Shown here: in pieces, positions 28,254-37,867 of the stretch
How positions within the stretch are numbered: position 1 is the stretch's first letter
Layout of the letters: every line of letters starts with the position of its first letter
NCBI RefSeq assembly: GCF_025907915.1
Contig: NZ_JAPAAF010000020.1
Coordinates: forward strand, 1 to 64,000
Direction of reading: 5' to 3'
DNA from: Gaoshiqia sediminis
GTDB lineage: Bacteria > Bacteroidota > Bacteroidia > Bacteroidales > Prolixibacteraceae
Length of the DNA: 64,000 bases
Translations under genes and position numbers: made by a program
The notes under the pieces: generated by a model
What the model was told of the DNA's origin: nothing
What the model saw: only the letters and a program-made list of their open reading frames with translations
Databases searched by the model: none

Positions 28254-31200
28254 ATGATAAACAGAATCATATCTTTTTCAATAAAGAACAAAGCCCTCAT
28301 TGGTTTAATGACCATAGGACTTATCATCGGGGGTATCTGGTCGATGACCAAAGTGCCATTGGATGCTGTTCCCGACATTACCAATAACCAGGTGCAGGTA
28401 ATTACCACCGCACCCAATTTGGGAACCGAAGACATAGAGCAGTTTGTAACCTATCAGGTGGAACTTTCGGTGGCTAACTTGCCGGGGGTTACCGAAATCC
28501 GCTCTGTTTCACGGTTCGGATTGTCAGTGGTAACAATAGTATTTGAGGATAATATGGGGACATACCTTCCACGACAGCTGGTGAGTGAGGCATTGGCCGA
28601 AATTAAGGAGAACATCCCTGAAGGATTTGCCGAGCCGTTTATGGCTCCCATTAGTACCGGATTGGGTGAGATTTACCAGTACACCCTCGAAGTACAACCC
28701 GGCTATGATACCATTTACGATGACATGGAACTGCGCACCATGCAGGAATGGATTGTAAAACGCCAGATGGCAATGGTTCCGGGCGTAGTTGAAGTAAACT
28801 CCTTTGGCGGGCGGGGCAAACAATACGAAATTTCTATAAACCCCGATAAACTTCGTAGCATGAACCTCACCATTGCCGACATTTTCGAGGCTTTGGAAGA
28901 TAATAATCAGAATACGGGAGGGGCTTACATTGAGAAAAATTTTCAAGCCAACTTTATCCGTGGCGAAGGTTTGATGCGTTCGCTCGATGACATCCGCAAT
29001 ACCCCTGTTGCCAATGTAAACGGGCAACCTGTTTTTATACGTGATGTGGCTGAAGTAAAATATGGCAGTTTTGTTCGCTATGGGGCATTTACCAAAAATG
29101 GTAAAGGTGAAGCCGTAGGAGGTATTGTAATGATGCTTAAGGGCGAAAACTCCAACGATGTCATCAAGGATGTGAAGGAACGTATGGCCTTAATTCAAAA
29201 ATCGTTGCCGGAAGGTGTGAAAATTGAATCTTTCCTCGACCGCAGCAAACTGATAAAAAGCACCACATCCACTGTAGCCGAAAACCTTTCACTGGGGGCG
29301 CTCATCGTAATCTTTGTCCTTGTCATCTTTTTGGGCAATTTACGGGGCGGTTTGCTGGTAGCTTCTACCATACCGCTTGCCCTGCTCTTTTCGTTTATCA
29401 TGATGAAAGTTTTTGGTGTTTGGGCAAACCTGATGAGCCTCGGGGCTATCGACTTTGGGATTCTTGTCGATGGGGCGGTAATCATCGTGGAAAGCATGAT
29501 TTTTTACCTGCACCGGAATGAATTTATCGGGAAAAAACTGGGGCTGCCCCAACGCAACGAAATTGCCTACAATTCAGCCAGTAAAATGATGAACTCCGCA
29601 TTTTTCGGGCAGCTGATTATCCTTATTGTTTTTATTCCTGTACTGGCATTGCAGGGTGTGGAGGGCAAAATGTTTATACCCATGGCCATGACCTTTGGTT
29701 TTGCCGTGTTGGGTGTGATGGTGCTGTGTCTTACCTACATCCCTATGATGGCAGCACTTTTCCTGAAACCTCCGAAAACAGATAAAAAAACCTGGGGAGA
29801 GAAATTTATTATAAAGCTTGAAAACCTGTACGAACCGGTAATTGCCTGGGCTTTACGCAAAGGTAAGCTTGTATTGGGAATTGCCTTGGTGCTCTTAATT
29901 TCCGGAGGATTCCTTTTCTCACGTATGGGAGCCGAATTTATCCCTCAGTTGGACGAAGGCGATTTTGCTTTTCAGGCTTTCCTGAAGCCCGGAACATCGC
30001 TATCTGAGGTAGAAAAAGCCTCTACCCGTATTGAACAGATAGTATTGGAAAATTTTCCGGACGAGATAGAATCCATTCAAAGCCGTATTGGGGTGGCTGA
30101 TTTACCTACCGACCCCATGCCGATTGATATTGCCGATATATTTGTCATTCTCACACCGGAAGATGAATGGACAAAGGTTGAATCAAAACAGGAACTGATT
30201 GATAAGGTAAAAGAAAAGGTAAGTGTTTTGCCCGGTATAAACTACGAATTTACCCAGCCAATCGAGATGCGGTTCAACGAGCTTTTAACCGGAATTCGTG
30301 AAGATGTGGCTATTAAATTGTACGGTGATGACCTGAATATGCTGGCTGATAAAGCCGAAGAAATTTCCGGTTTAATTGCAGGTATTGAAGGCATTGAAGG
30401 CATAAAAGCCGAAGCAACCCGTGGGCTGCCTCAAATAACGGTAAAATACAACCGTACCAAACTGGGGCAGTACGGGTTAAAAATAAAAGACCTGAATACC
30501 GTGGTAGAGACTGCTTTTAGCGGTGGCGTTGCCGGGGTTATCTATGAAGGTGAACGTATGTTCGACCTTGTGGTTCGACTTGATGAAGCACACCGACAGA
30601 GTATTGACGACCTTCGGAATTTATTTGTGAATACTCCCGATGGAAATCAGGTTCCCCTAAAGGAAGTAGCTGAAATCAGCTATCAACCCGGCCCGATGCA
30701 AATTAGCCGCGACAATACCAACAGGCGTACTTATGTAGGTATTAACGTGGAAGGCAGGGACATTAAATCGCTGGTAGAAGAAATTCAACAGACGCTCGAT
30801 GAAAAACTGGAACTGCCTTCGGGTTATTACATTCGCTACGGTGGTGCTTTTGAAAACCTCGAACGAGCATCAAAACGTCTTACTCTGGTTGTACCGCTTG
30901 CGTTGGCATTGATATTTATGCTTGTTTTCTTTGCCATTAAATCGTTTAAACAAACCCTGATGATTTATGTGGCCATTCCTTTTGCAGCAGTGGGGGGTAT
31001 TTTTTCGCTTTACCTGCGCGATATGCCTTTCAGTATTTCGGCAGGAGTCGGCTTTATTGTACTCTTTGGTGTGGCAGTATTGAACGGGCTGGTTTTGATA
31101 AGCGGTTTTAACGAGTTGAAAGAAGAAGGAAAACTCAGTATTGGCGAAATTATTAAACAGGGTTCCCTTCGCCGGATACGCCCTATATTCCTGACTGCAT

Positions 31201-32597
31201 CAACCGATATACTGGGTTTCCTGCCTATGGCTATTTCCACCTCAGCAGGGGCAGAAGTGCAACGCCCGCTTGCCACCGTGGTTATTGGCGGCATGTTAAC
31301 ATCAACACTTCTAACACTGGTTGTGTTGCCCATACTTTACAAGATGGTTGAATCAGGAAAAACCAAACTGAAAGTGCCAAAACTCAATACCACGGTAATA
31401 GCCGTTCTGCTCATCATAGTCGGTATTGGTGCTTCAGGCACCCTGAAAGCACAGGAAAATTCAGTTACCCTTGAGCAGGCAATTGAACGGGCAAAAGAAA
31501 ACTACCCTTCGTTAAAAGCAGCTTCGCTCGATGTGGAGAAACAAAAAGCCCTGAAAGCTACAGCTTACGATTTGGGCAATACGTCCATCTACACCGGTAA
31601 AGAGGAAACCGGAAACGGAGCGGTGGGTATTCAAAACCAAATTGGGATAACACAATCGGAAATTGACCTGTTTGGCATACCTGCCAAAACAAAACTGAAT
31701 AAATCACGTACCGGCCTTGCTGTTTCAAAACTTGAACTGACAGAGAATGAACTGGTCAGAAACGTGAGCCTTGCATGGTACAGGTCACTGGTTGCAAAAA
31801 AGCAAACAGAATTGTACAATCAGCTCGACAGTATTTATACCAATTTTCTGAAAGCTGCCGAATTGCGGTTTAAAACCCAGCAAACATCCAAAGTAGAGTA
31901 CCTTTCTGCCTCGGCTAAATACAAAGAGTTAATGGTGAATATGAAACAGGCTGAGAGCGAATACCTGGCATCGCTGCAAATTCTGAACCAGTACCTGATG
32001 TACCCCGGCGGTGTAGAAATTACAGATGCCGGACAAGAGTGGGGTAAATCGATTCATGCTGCCTTTTCAGGTGATTCGTTAAACAATGTTCCTTTATTGA
32101 ATTATTACAGGCAGCAGCTTGATGTTTCAGAAGCAGAGTGGAAAGCCGAAAAAGCAAATTTTTTACCTAAACTCGATTTGGGGTACTCGCGGCAATCGGT
32201 CGATGGTACTTCTGGTTTTTATGGTTGGGAAGCAGGTGTTTCCGTTCCTTTACTGTTCTTTTCCCAGTCGGGAAAAACAAAAGCCGCCCATATAAATTAC
32301 CAGATTACCGGACAGGAATACAAGCAAAGGGAATTGGAGCTGAATGCCTCTTACAAGGAACTTTTAAGCCGTTACAGGGTAATGAGCGAGGTGCTGGAAT
32401 ATTATAGAAACGAAGCCCTTCCGCTTGCTGCCGAGCAAATTGAAGCTGCAAATCTTGGTTATCGTCTTGGAAACCTCAATTATATCGAGTTTATCCAAAA
32501 CACCGAATCAGCCATAAAAACAAGGCAGGAATATTTATCACGGCTATCAGATTTCTTCGAAATTAAGGAGCAATTGGAATACATAACAGGTCAATAA
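28254..32597 (+). CDS. Heavy-metal efflux RND pump (CzcA-type) fused to a TolC-like outer-membrane protein
   Basis: A 1447-residue protein. Residues 1 to about 1040 are a complete HME-RND inner-membrane pump. Its TM4 motif DFGILVDGAVIIVE (residues 400-413) has the two aspartates of the CzcA class (Zn/Co/Cd/Ni) rather than the CusA (Cu/Ag) pattern. Residues about 1067-1447 form a TolC/CzcC-like outer-membrane channel (VTLEQAIERAKENYPSL ... long coiled coils). The junction is a hydrophobic stretch ending in GTLKAQ-EN, which looks like a signal peptide with a cleavage site. It is followed 18 bp later by the adaptor gene. Confidence 0.93.
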   Translation: MINRIISFSIKNKALIGLMTIGLIIGGIWSMTKVPLDAVPDITNNQVQVITTAPNLGTEDIEQFVTYQVELSVANLPGVTEIRSVSRFGLSVVTIVFEDNMGTYLPRQLVSEALAEIKENIPEGFAEPFMAPISTGLGEIYQYTLEVQPGYDTIYDDMELRTMQEWIVKRQMAMVPGVVEVNSFGGRGKQYEISINPDKLRSMNLTIADIFEALEDNNQNTGGAYIEKNFQANFIRGEGLMRSLDDIRNTPVANVNGQPVFIRDVAEVKYGSFVRYGAFTKNGKGEAVGGIVMMLKGENSNDVIKDVKERMALIQKSLPEGVKIESFLDRSKLIKSTTSTVAENLSLGALIVIFVLVIFLGNLRGGLLVASTIPLALLFSFIMMKVFGVWANLMSLGAIDFGILVDGAVIIVESMIFYLHRNEFIGKKLGLPQRNEIAYNSASKMMNSAFFGQLIILIVFIPVLALQGVEGKMFIPMAMTFGFAVLGVMVLCLTYIPMMAALFLKPPKTDKKTWGEKFIIKLENLYEPVIAWALRKGKLVLGIALVLLISGGFLFSRMGAEFIPQLDEGDFAFQAFLKPGTSLSEVEKASTRIEQIVLENFPDEIESIQSRIGVADLPTDPMPIDIADIFVILTPEDEWTKVESKQELIDKVKEKVSVLPGINYEFTQPIEMRFNELLTGIREDVAIKLYGDDLNMLADKAEEISGLIAGIEGIEGIKAEATRGLPQITVKYNRTKLGQYGLKIKDLNTVVETAFSGGVAGVIYEGERMFDLVVRLDEAHRQSIDDLRNLFVNTPDGNQVPLKEVAEISYQPGPMQISRDNTNRRTYVGINVEGRDIKSLVEEIQQTLDEKLELPSGYYIRYGGAFENLERASKRLTLVVPLALALIFMLVFFAIKSFKQTLMIYVAIPFAAVGGIFSLYLRDMPFSISAGVGFIVLFGVAVLNGLVLISGFNELKEEGKLSIGEIIKQGSLRRIRPIFLTASTDILGFLPMAISTSAGAEVQRPLATVVIGGMLTSTLLTLVVLPILYKMVESGKTKLKVPKLNTTVIAVLLIIVGIGASGTLKAQENSVTLEQAIERAKENYPSLKAASLDVEKQKALKATAYDLGNTSIYTGKEETGNGAVGIQNQIGITQSEIDLFGIPAKTKLNKSRTGLAVSKLELTENELVRNVSLAWYRSLVAKKQTELYNQLDSIYTNFLKAAELRFKTQQTSKVEYLSASAKYKELMVNMKQAESEYLASLQILNQYLMYPGGVEITDAGQEWGKSIHAAFSGDSLNNVPLLNYYRQQLDVSEAEWKAEKANFLPKLDLGYSRQSVDGTSGFYGWEAGVSVPLLFFSQSGKTKAAHINYQITGQEYKQRELELNASYKELLSRYRVMSEVLEYYRNEALPLAAEQIEAANLGYRLGNLNYIEFIQNTESAIKTRQEYLSRLSDFFEIKEQLEYITGQ

Positions 32598-32615
32598 TTT
32601 TAAAAACAGATAAAA

Positions 32616-33923
32616 ATGAAAACGAAAATATTTTTAGCACTTCTTGCAGTAGTAACGCTCATGTCGTGCAACAGCAACAAAAAGGAAAACAGTGAAGCCG
32701 GGGAACATGCAGAGCATGAAGGCCCCGAAGGTGTGGTAATGCTGAACGAACTTCAGCGTGAAGCCTTAAATCTGCAATTGGGTAATTTTCAAATGCGAAA
32801 CCTTACCACACTGGTAAAAACAAACGGACAACTTGAAGTACCACCTGCTGCCAGTGCTGATGTTACGGCCATTATTGGTGGAAATGTAAAAGAAATAAAG
32901 GTTTTTCACGGCGATAAAGTAAATAAAGGTCAGGCGTTGGCCATACTGGAGCATCCTGATTATATTGTCCTTCAGGAAGAATTTGCCGAAACAGCCAACA
33001 AACTCGAATTTCTTGAACAGGAATATGCCCGTCAGAAAGAACTTTTCGAAAATAACGTGGGTGCAGGTAAAGACTTCCAACAGGTAAAATCGGAATACAA
33101 CACAGCCAAAGCACGTTACGAAGGTTTAAAATCAAGGCTTCAACTGCTCAATCTTTCGCCCGATAAAGTAAAAGAAGGAAGCATTTCAAACACCATTTCC
33201 ATACTTTCACCCATCAACGGCTTTGTTAATGATGTGAATATTAAGGTGGGAACCTATGTCGATGCCAAAGACCAGCTTCTTAGCATTACCGACAACCGGG
33301 AAATACATGCCGACTTTATGGTGTATGAAAATGATGTACACCTTATAGAAAACGGGCAAAAAGTTGATTTTACCGTTTCCAACCGTCCGGGCGAGGAATT
33401 GAGTGCAACCATTTTTGCCATCGGCAAAGAATTTGAACCCAACACCAGGGCAGTACACATCCATGCACGCCTCGATAAAAATCCGGGCAACCTGATTCCG
33501 GGCATGTATGTTTCGGGGCATATCCACACCGATGAAAATAACACCCGAACCCTTCCTAACAATGCTGTGGTTGCCGAAGGAACTAAATCCTATATCTTTA
33601 TTTTGGATGAATCGGTTGAAGCAGAAAAACATGAGGGGCATGTAGACGAAGCAGTAGCAGAAAACGAAGAAGGACATGAAGGACATGAACATGAGGCTGA
33701 AGAAAACCATGAGGAACATGAGGGCGAAGCAGGACATGAAGACGAAAACGATAGCCATGTAATGGCTTTCCGAATGGTAGAGGTCATCACTGGAAAGCAG
33801 GACGGAGGCTACACCGAAATAAAGTTGCTCAGTCCATTATCTGATGATACTCAAATTGTAATGAATGCAGCCTATTATCTGCTGGCCGATATGAAAAAAG
33901 AAGAAACAGAACATGAACATTAA
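32616..33923 (+). CDS. RND efflux periplasmic adaptor lipoprotein (CzcB-type)
   Basis: A 435-residue membrane-fusion protein linking the inner-membrane pump to the outer-membrane channel. The N-terminus has a lipobox (LAVVTLMSC), so it is lipid-anchored. The lipoyl half-motifs, a coiled-coil hairpin (LEFLEQEYARQKELFENN) and the beta-barrel region (INGFVNDVNIKVGTYVDA) follow in order. A striking His/Glu-rich insert near residues 335-385 (many HEG/HEH units) probably binds metal. It stands directly after the pump gene in the same operon. Confidence 0.92.
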   Translation: MKTKIFLALLAVVTLMSCNSNKKENSEAGEHAEHEGPEGVVMLNELQREALNLQLGNFQMRNLTTLVKTNGQLEVPPAASADVTAIIGGNVKEIKVFHGDKVNKGQALAILEHPDYIVLQEEFAETANKLEFLEQEYARQKELFENNVGAGKDFQQVKSEYNTAKARYEGLKSRLQLLNLSPDKVKEGSISNTISILSPINGFVNDVNIKVGTYVDAKDQLLSITDNREIHADFMVYENDVHLIENGQKVDFTVSNRPGEELSATIFAIGKEFEPNTRAVHIHARLDKNPGNLIPGMYVSGHIHTDENNTRTLPNNAVVAEGTKSYIFILDESVEAEKHEGHVDEAVAENEEGHEGHEHEAEENHEEHEGEAGHEDENDSHVMAFRMVEVITGKQDGGYTEIKLLSPLSDDTQIVMNAAYYLLADMKKEETEHEH

Positions 33924-33934
33924 AAATTAAGACT

Positions 33935-34264
33935 ATGAAAGAAATAAAAGCATTTATACGCCCCAATAAAGTGAACGACATTGTACACCATCTAAAAGAT
34001 GCAGGTTTTGAAAACATGACCATTTCATCGGCAGAAGGTACCGGAAAATTACAGGATGAGGATGCCTTTGTGTCCCAAAAATTTTCCATTACCGACAGCG
34101 AAGTGGCCAAACTGGAACTTGTAGTCAGTAAAAACGAGGTGGACAAAGTCGTACATATTATATCGGAATTCGGGCAAACCCTGAATCCTGGTGATGGTTT
34201 AATTTATGTTTCTGATGTTGAGAAAGCTTACCGGGTAAAAACAGGATTGGAAAACGGGTTGTAA
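33935..34264 (+). CDS. PII-like signalling protein of the metal-efflux type
   Basis: A 109-residue protein starting MKEIKAFIRPNKVNDIVHHL, with the ferredoxin-like PII fold pattern and the C-terminal strand GLIYVSDVEKAYRVKTG that parallels PII's B/C-loop region. It lacks the uridylylation-site T-loop of nitrogen PII. Paralogues of this kind (described as PII-NG) are encoded beside CusA/CzcA pumps. It probably tunes pump activity or senses a ligand; the ligand is unknown. Confidence 0.85.
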   Translation: MKEIKAFIRPNKVNDIVHHLKDAGFENMTISSAEGTGKLQDEDAFVSQKFSITDSEVAKLELVVSKNEVDKVVHIISEFGQTLNPGDGLIYVSDVEKAYRVKTGLENGL

Positions 34265-34270
34265 AAAATT

Positions 34271-34316
34271 GAAAAGGTTGCTGCAAATCTGATTTTGATT
34301 TATGGCAGCCTTTTCA
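34271..34316 (+). terminator. Imperfect terminator between the PII-like and P-type ATPase genes
   Basis: GAAAAGG..GCTGC pairs imperfectly with GGCAGCCTTTTC. It may separate the RND transcript from the ATPase transcript or only reduce read-through. Confidence 0.5.
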
Positions 34317-34375
34317 TTACCTTAGGTTTTGCCAATAGTAATATTGATTATTTTCATCGTTAATATAAAAGGAAC

Positions 34376-36871
34376 ATGAAAAAGCTACAGATAGAAATAC
34401 CACTCATCCTGCCCGAAGTACCTGACGAAAAAGACCAATGTGTTCAGGAGCTTATCTCACTGCTTCAGGAGCAAAAAGGACTGGAAAAAGTTCACGTTTC
34501 AGAAGCTGCTGAAAATGGCGTACCCCAGCTCTGTTTTCACTATGACCCGGAATTGATTTCCATTGACCGCGTACGTTCAATTGCCCGGCAAACCGGGGCG
34601 TCCATCACCGAAAAAACCGGGCACAAGCTCATCGGGGTAGAAGGCATCCGCCACCCGCGCCATGCGCGCAGTATCGAGCACAACCTGCTCAGCCTAAACG
34701 GCATAATTGAAGCATCGGTTTCTGCCTCGGGAATGGTACGGACTGAATTCGACACAAGAAAAATTGATGAAGCAGCGATAGTTAAAGCCTTACGAAAAGA
34801 AGGCCTTGGCATAACCGATACTGCTTTAGAAGCCGGGAAATATCTTCGCGGCACCAAAGAAACGGAGAAAGTGCAGAAAGGCAAGAAGCCTGAACACGAA
34901 GAAAAAGAAGGGGAAGAAGATGAACATGCCCATGGCGGCCTTTTAGGTAAAAATACGGAGTTGATTTTCTCTATCCTTTCGGGAATATTACTGGCCATTG
35001 GTTTTGGCCTCTCTTTCGTGGATGCAGTCCCATCGTGGATTAGCTTATCGCTGTACATCGGAGCGTATTTCTTTGGTGGTTTTTATACAGCCAAAGAAGC
35101 CATACAAACCATTGCCAAAGGTGGTTTTGAAATTGATTTTCTCATGTTGGTGGCAGCCATAGGGGCAGCTATCCTGGGTGAATGGGCAGAAGGCGCTTTG
35201 TTGCTGTTCCTCTTTAGCATGGGGCACGCTCTGGAGCATTATGCCATGAACAAAGCCCGCAAATCAATCGCGGCTTTGGCCGACCTGGCGCCCAAAACAG
35301 CCCTGCGGAAAAAGAACGGGAAAACTGAAGAAGTAGGGATTGAAACCCTTGAAATTGGGGATATTATCGTGGTGCGGCCCAACAGTAAAATTTCGGCAGA
35401 TGGTGTTGTGGTCAACGGCGAAAGCAGCGTGAACCAGGCCCCCATCACGGGCGAAAGTGTACCGGTAGATAAAATGCCTGTGGATGACCCGGAGAAGGAC
35501 TACTCCAATGAAAAAGATATCAGTGATAAAAACAGGGTTTTCTCAGGTACAATCAATGGCAACAATACGTTGGAAGTTAAAGTTATAAAGGAAGCCAGCG
35601 ATTCCACCCTCTCCCGTTTGGTAAAACTTGTAAATGAAGCCCAAACGCAGAAATCGCCAACACAACGGTTTACCGATAAATTCGAGAAATATTTTGTGCC
35701 CTCTGTTTTGGGTTTGGTCGTGTTGTTGCTTGGGGCTTTTTTGGTTATTGATGAAAATTTTAGCGACAGCTTTTACAGGGCAATGGCCGTTCTGGTAGCC
35801 GCCAGCCCTTGTGCCCTGGCCATTTCCACACCCAGCGCAGTGCTGAGCGGGGTTGCCAGGGCTGCAAAAAGCGGCGTACTTATTAAAGGAGGACGGCCGC
35901 TGGAAGACTTGGGAGTTTTAACCGCCCTTGCTTTCGATAAAACAGGAACCCTTACCGAAGGCAAGCCAAAACTCACTAAAGTAATCCCGCTGAACAATAT
36001 CGATGAGAATGAATTGCTAAAAATGGCCATAGCCGTAGAAAACCTGAGTGACCACCCGTTGGCAAAGGCGGTGGTTAGGGACGGCAAAACACGCTTGAAA
36101 GGAGATAATATTCCCGAAGCCAAAGACCTTGAAGCCGTTTTGGGAAAAGGAATAAAAGCAACACTGGGTGAAGACAAAGTTTATATAGGAAACCTGGAAC
36201 TGTATGAAGCACTTGATGACAAAAAGCCTTCGGAGGAAATTACAGAAAAAGTAAAAGCTCTTGAATCTGAAGGGAACACCACCATGCTTGTTCGCCGGAA
36301 TAGCGATTATGTGGGCATCATCGCCTTAATGGACACACCGAGGGCAGAAGCAAAAAGCACGCTGGAACAATTAAAGAAACTCGGAATCAAACGCATGGTC
36401 ATGCTCACAGGCGACAACCAAAAAGTGGCGGATGCCGTGGCCAAAGAAATAGGCCTGACCGATGCCTGGGGCAGCCTGTTGCCGGAGGAAAAAGTAGATG
36501 CCATAAAGAAATTGAAAGAAAAAGAATCAAAAGTAGCGATGGTAGGTGATGGGGTAAATGATGCCCCCGCAATGGTCCACAGCACCGTTGGCATAGCCAT
36601 GGGTGCGGCCGGTTCGGATGTAGCACTCGAAACCGCTGATATTGCCCTAATGGGCGACAAACTGGAAACCCTTCCATTTGCTATTGGCCTGAGCAGAAAG
36701 GCAAAAGGTATAATAAAACAGAACCTTTGGATTAGCCTGGGTGTCGTAGCGATACTTATTCCTTCAACTATCCTTGGTTTGGCCAGCATTGGTATTGCCG
36801 TACTCATTCACGAAGGTTCAACCCTTGTTGTGGTATTTAATGCATTAAGATTATTGGCATACAAAAAATAA
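34376..36871 (+). CDS. Heavy-metal P-type ATPase of the P1B-4 type
   Basis: An 831-residue cation-exporting ATPase. The first 150 residues form two HMA-like domains that have lost the CxxC pair. An acidic/His loop (about 165-185) and the membrane domain follow. Diagnostic motifs are TGESVPVDK, the ion-site S477-P478-C479, phosphorylation site D521 in DKTGTLTEG, HPLAKA, GDGVNDAPA and the last-helix motif H812-E-G-S-T. SPC together with HEG(S/G)T marks subgroup P1B-4, associated with Co, Fe and Zn export, rather than the CPC Cu/Cd pumps. It lies 4 bp before the cation-diffusion gene. Confidence 0.92.
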   Translation: MKKLQIEIPLILPEVPDEKDQCVQELISLLQEQKGLEKVHVSEAAENGVPQLCFHYDPELISIDRVRSIARQTGASITEKTGHKLIGVEGIRHPRHARSIEHNLLSLNGIIEASVSASGMVRTEFDTRKIDEAAIVKALRKEGLGITDTALEAGKYLRGTKETEKVQKGKKPEHEEKEGEEDEHAHGGLLGKNTELIFSILSGILLAIGFGLSFVDAVPSWISLSLYIGAYFFGGFYTAKEAIQTIAKGGFEIDFLMLVAAIGAAILGEWAEGALLLFLFSMGHALEHYAMNKARKSIAALADLAPKTALRKKNGKTEEVGIETLEIGDIIVVRPNSKISADGVVVNGESSVNQAPITGESVPVDKMPVDDPEKDYSNEKDISDKNRVFSGTINGNNTLEVKVIKEASDSTLSRLVKLVNEAQTQKSPTQRFTDKFEKYFVPSVLGLVVLLLGAFLVIDENFSDSFYRAMAVLVAASPCALAISTPSAVLSGVARAAKSGVLIKGGRPLEDLGVLTALAFDKTGTLTEGKPKLTKVIPLNNIDENELLKMAIAVENLSDHPLAKAVVRDGKTRLKGDNIPEAKDLEAVLGKGIKATLGEDKVYIGNLELYEALDDKKPSEEITEKVKALESEGNTTMLVRRNSDYVGIIALMDTPRAEAKSTLEQLKKLGIKRMVMLTGDNQKVADAVAKEIGLTDAWGSLLPEEKVDAIKKLKEKESKVAMVGDGVNDAPAMVHSTVGIAMGAAGSDVALETADIALMGDKLETLPFAIGLSRKAKGIIKQNLWISLGVVAILIPSTILGLASIGIAVLIHEGSTLVVVFNALRLLAYKK

Positions 36872-36875
36872 TAAT

Positions 36876-37670
36876 ATGCAAAAGAGTTTATTTCACATTC
36901 CCAAAATGGATTGCCCTTCCGAGGAAGCCCTTATCAGGATGAAACTTGAAGGGCTTTCCGCTATTAAAAGTTTGGTGTTCGATATTGAAAACCGAAAACT
37001 CACCGTTTTTCATTCCGAAGAAAACCCGGAAATAGAAAAACGACTGAAAGAACTCAATTTAGGCGCTGAACACGAAGAAACAATTGTTGCCAAACAGGAT
37101 GAATTCAAGGACAATTCATCAGTACTATCCAAACTCCTTTGGACGGTGCTGATAATCAATTTTGTTTTTTTTATTATTGAAATCACCACGGGTTTTATTT
37201 CTAAATCGATGGGATTGGTTGCCGATTCGTTGGATATGTTAGCCGATTCCTTTGTATATGGATTAAGCTTATGGGCAGTAGGCTCAACAGTTTTACGAAA
37301 AAAAAGAGTTGCTCGTCTAAGCGGTTACTTTCAACTATCATTAGCCCTTTTAGGTATAATAGAAGTAACCAGACGGTTTATTGGTTCAGAAGCCATGCCT
37401 GATTATCGAATAATGATTGGCGTTTCAATCCTTGCATTAATAGCAAATGCAGCATGTTTATATATTCTACAAAAATCAAAAAGTAATGAAGCACACATGA
37501 AGGCAAGTATGATTTTTACCTCCAATGATGTTATAATAAATGGAGGTGTAATTCTTGCAGGGTTTTTGGTTTTACTTACTCAATCAAAGTATCCTGATTT
37601 GATAGTTGGTTCAATTGTGTTTTTGATTGTAGTAAGGGGTGCTTTTAGGATACTAAAACTTGGAAAATAA
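36876..37670 (+). CDS. Cation diffusion facilitator-like transporter with N-terminal HMA-like domain
   Basis: A 264-residue protein. Residues 1-75 resemble a heavy-metal-associated domain with KMDCPSEE (a single Cys instead of CxxC). Residues 85-260 hold five to six membrane segments with the CDF pattern: VADSLDMLADSF in TM2 and MIFTSNDVIINGG in TM5, where the usual His ligand is replaced by Asn/Ser. Altered site residues suggest a divergent metal preference or relaxed function. It overlaps the next gene by one base. Confidence 0.8.
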   Translation: MQKSLFHIPKMDCPSEEALIRMKLEGLSAIKSLVFDIENRKLTVFHSEENPEIEKRLKELNLGAEHEETIVAKQDEFKDNSSVLSKLLWTVLIINFVFFIIEITTGFISKSMGLVADSLDMLADSFVYGLSLWAVGSTVLRKKRVARLSGYFQLSLALLGIIEVTRRFIGSEAMPDYRIMIGVSILALIANAACLYILQKSKSNEAHMKASMIFTSNDVIINGGVILAGFLVLLTQSKYPDLIVGSIVFLIVVRGAFRILKLGK

Positions 37671-37867
37671 TGAAGCCAATTATTCTAAAGTCTATTATTA
37701 CATGCCCGAAATGTCGTTTCCAAAAAGAAGAAACTATGCCTGATAATGCATGTCAATTCTTTTATGAATGTGAAAATTGCAAAACCATACTAAAACCAAG
37801 GCAGGGAGATTGTTGCGTGTTTTGTTCGTATGGTTCAATTATATGCCCAGTATCCACAAAAAAATAA
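37670..37867 (+). CDS. Small cysteine-rich GDCC-type protein
   Basis: A 65-residue protein with two Cys groups: CPKC...CENCK and GDCCVFCSYGSIICP. The GDCCVxCSYG segment marks a small family commonly found beside metal transporters in Bacteroidota. It probably binds zinc or another soft metal. ATG overlaps the stop of the preceding gene (TAATG), so it is co-translated. It is the last gene of the metal cluster. Confidence 0.78.
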   Translation: MKPIILKSIITCPKCRFQKEETMPDNACQFFYECENCKTILKPRQGDCCVFCSYGSIICPVSTKK

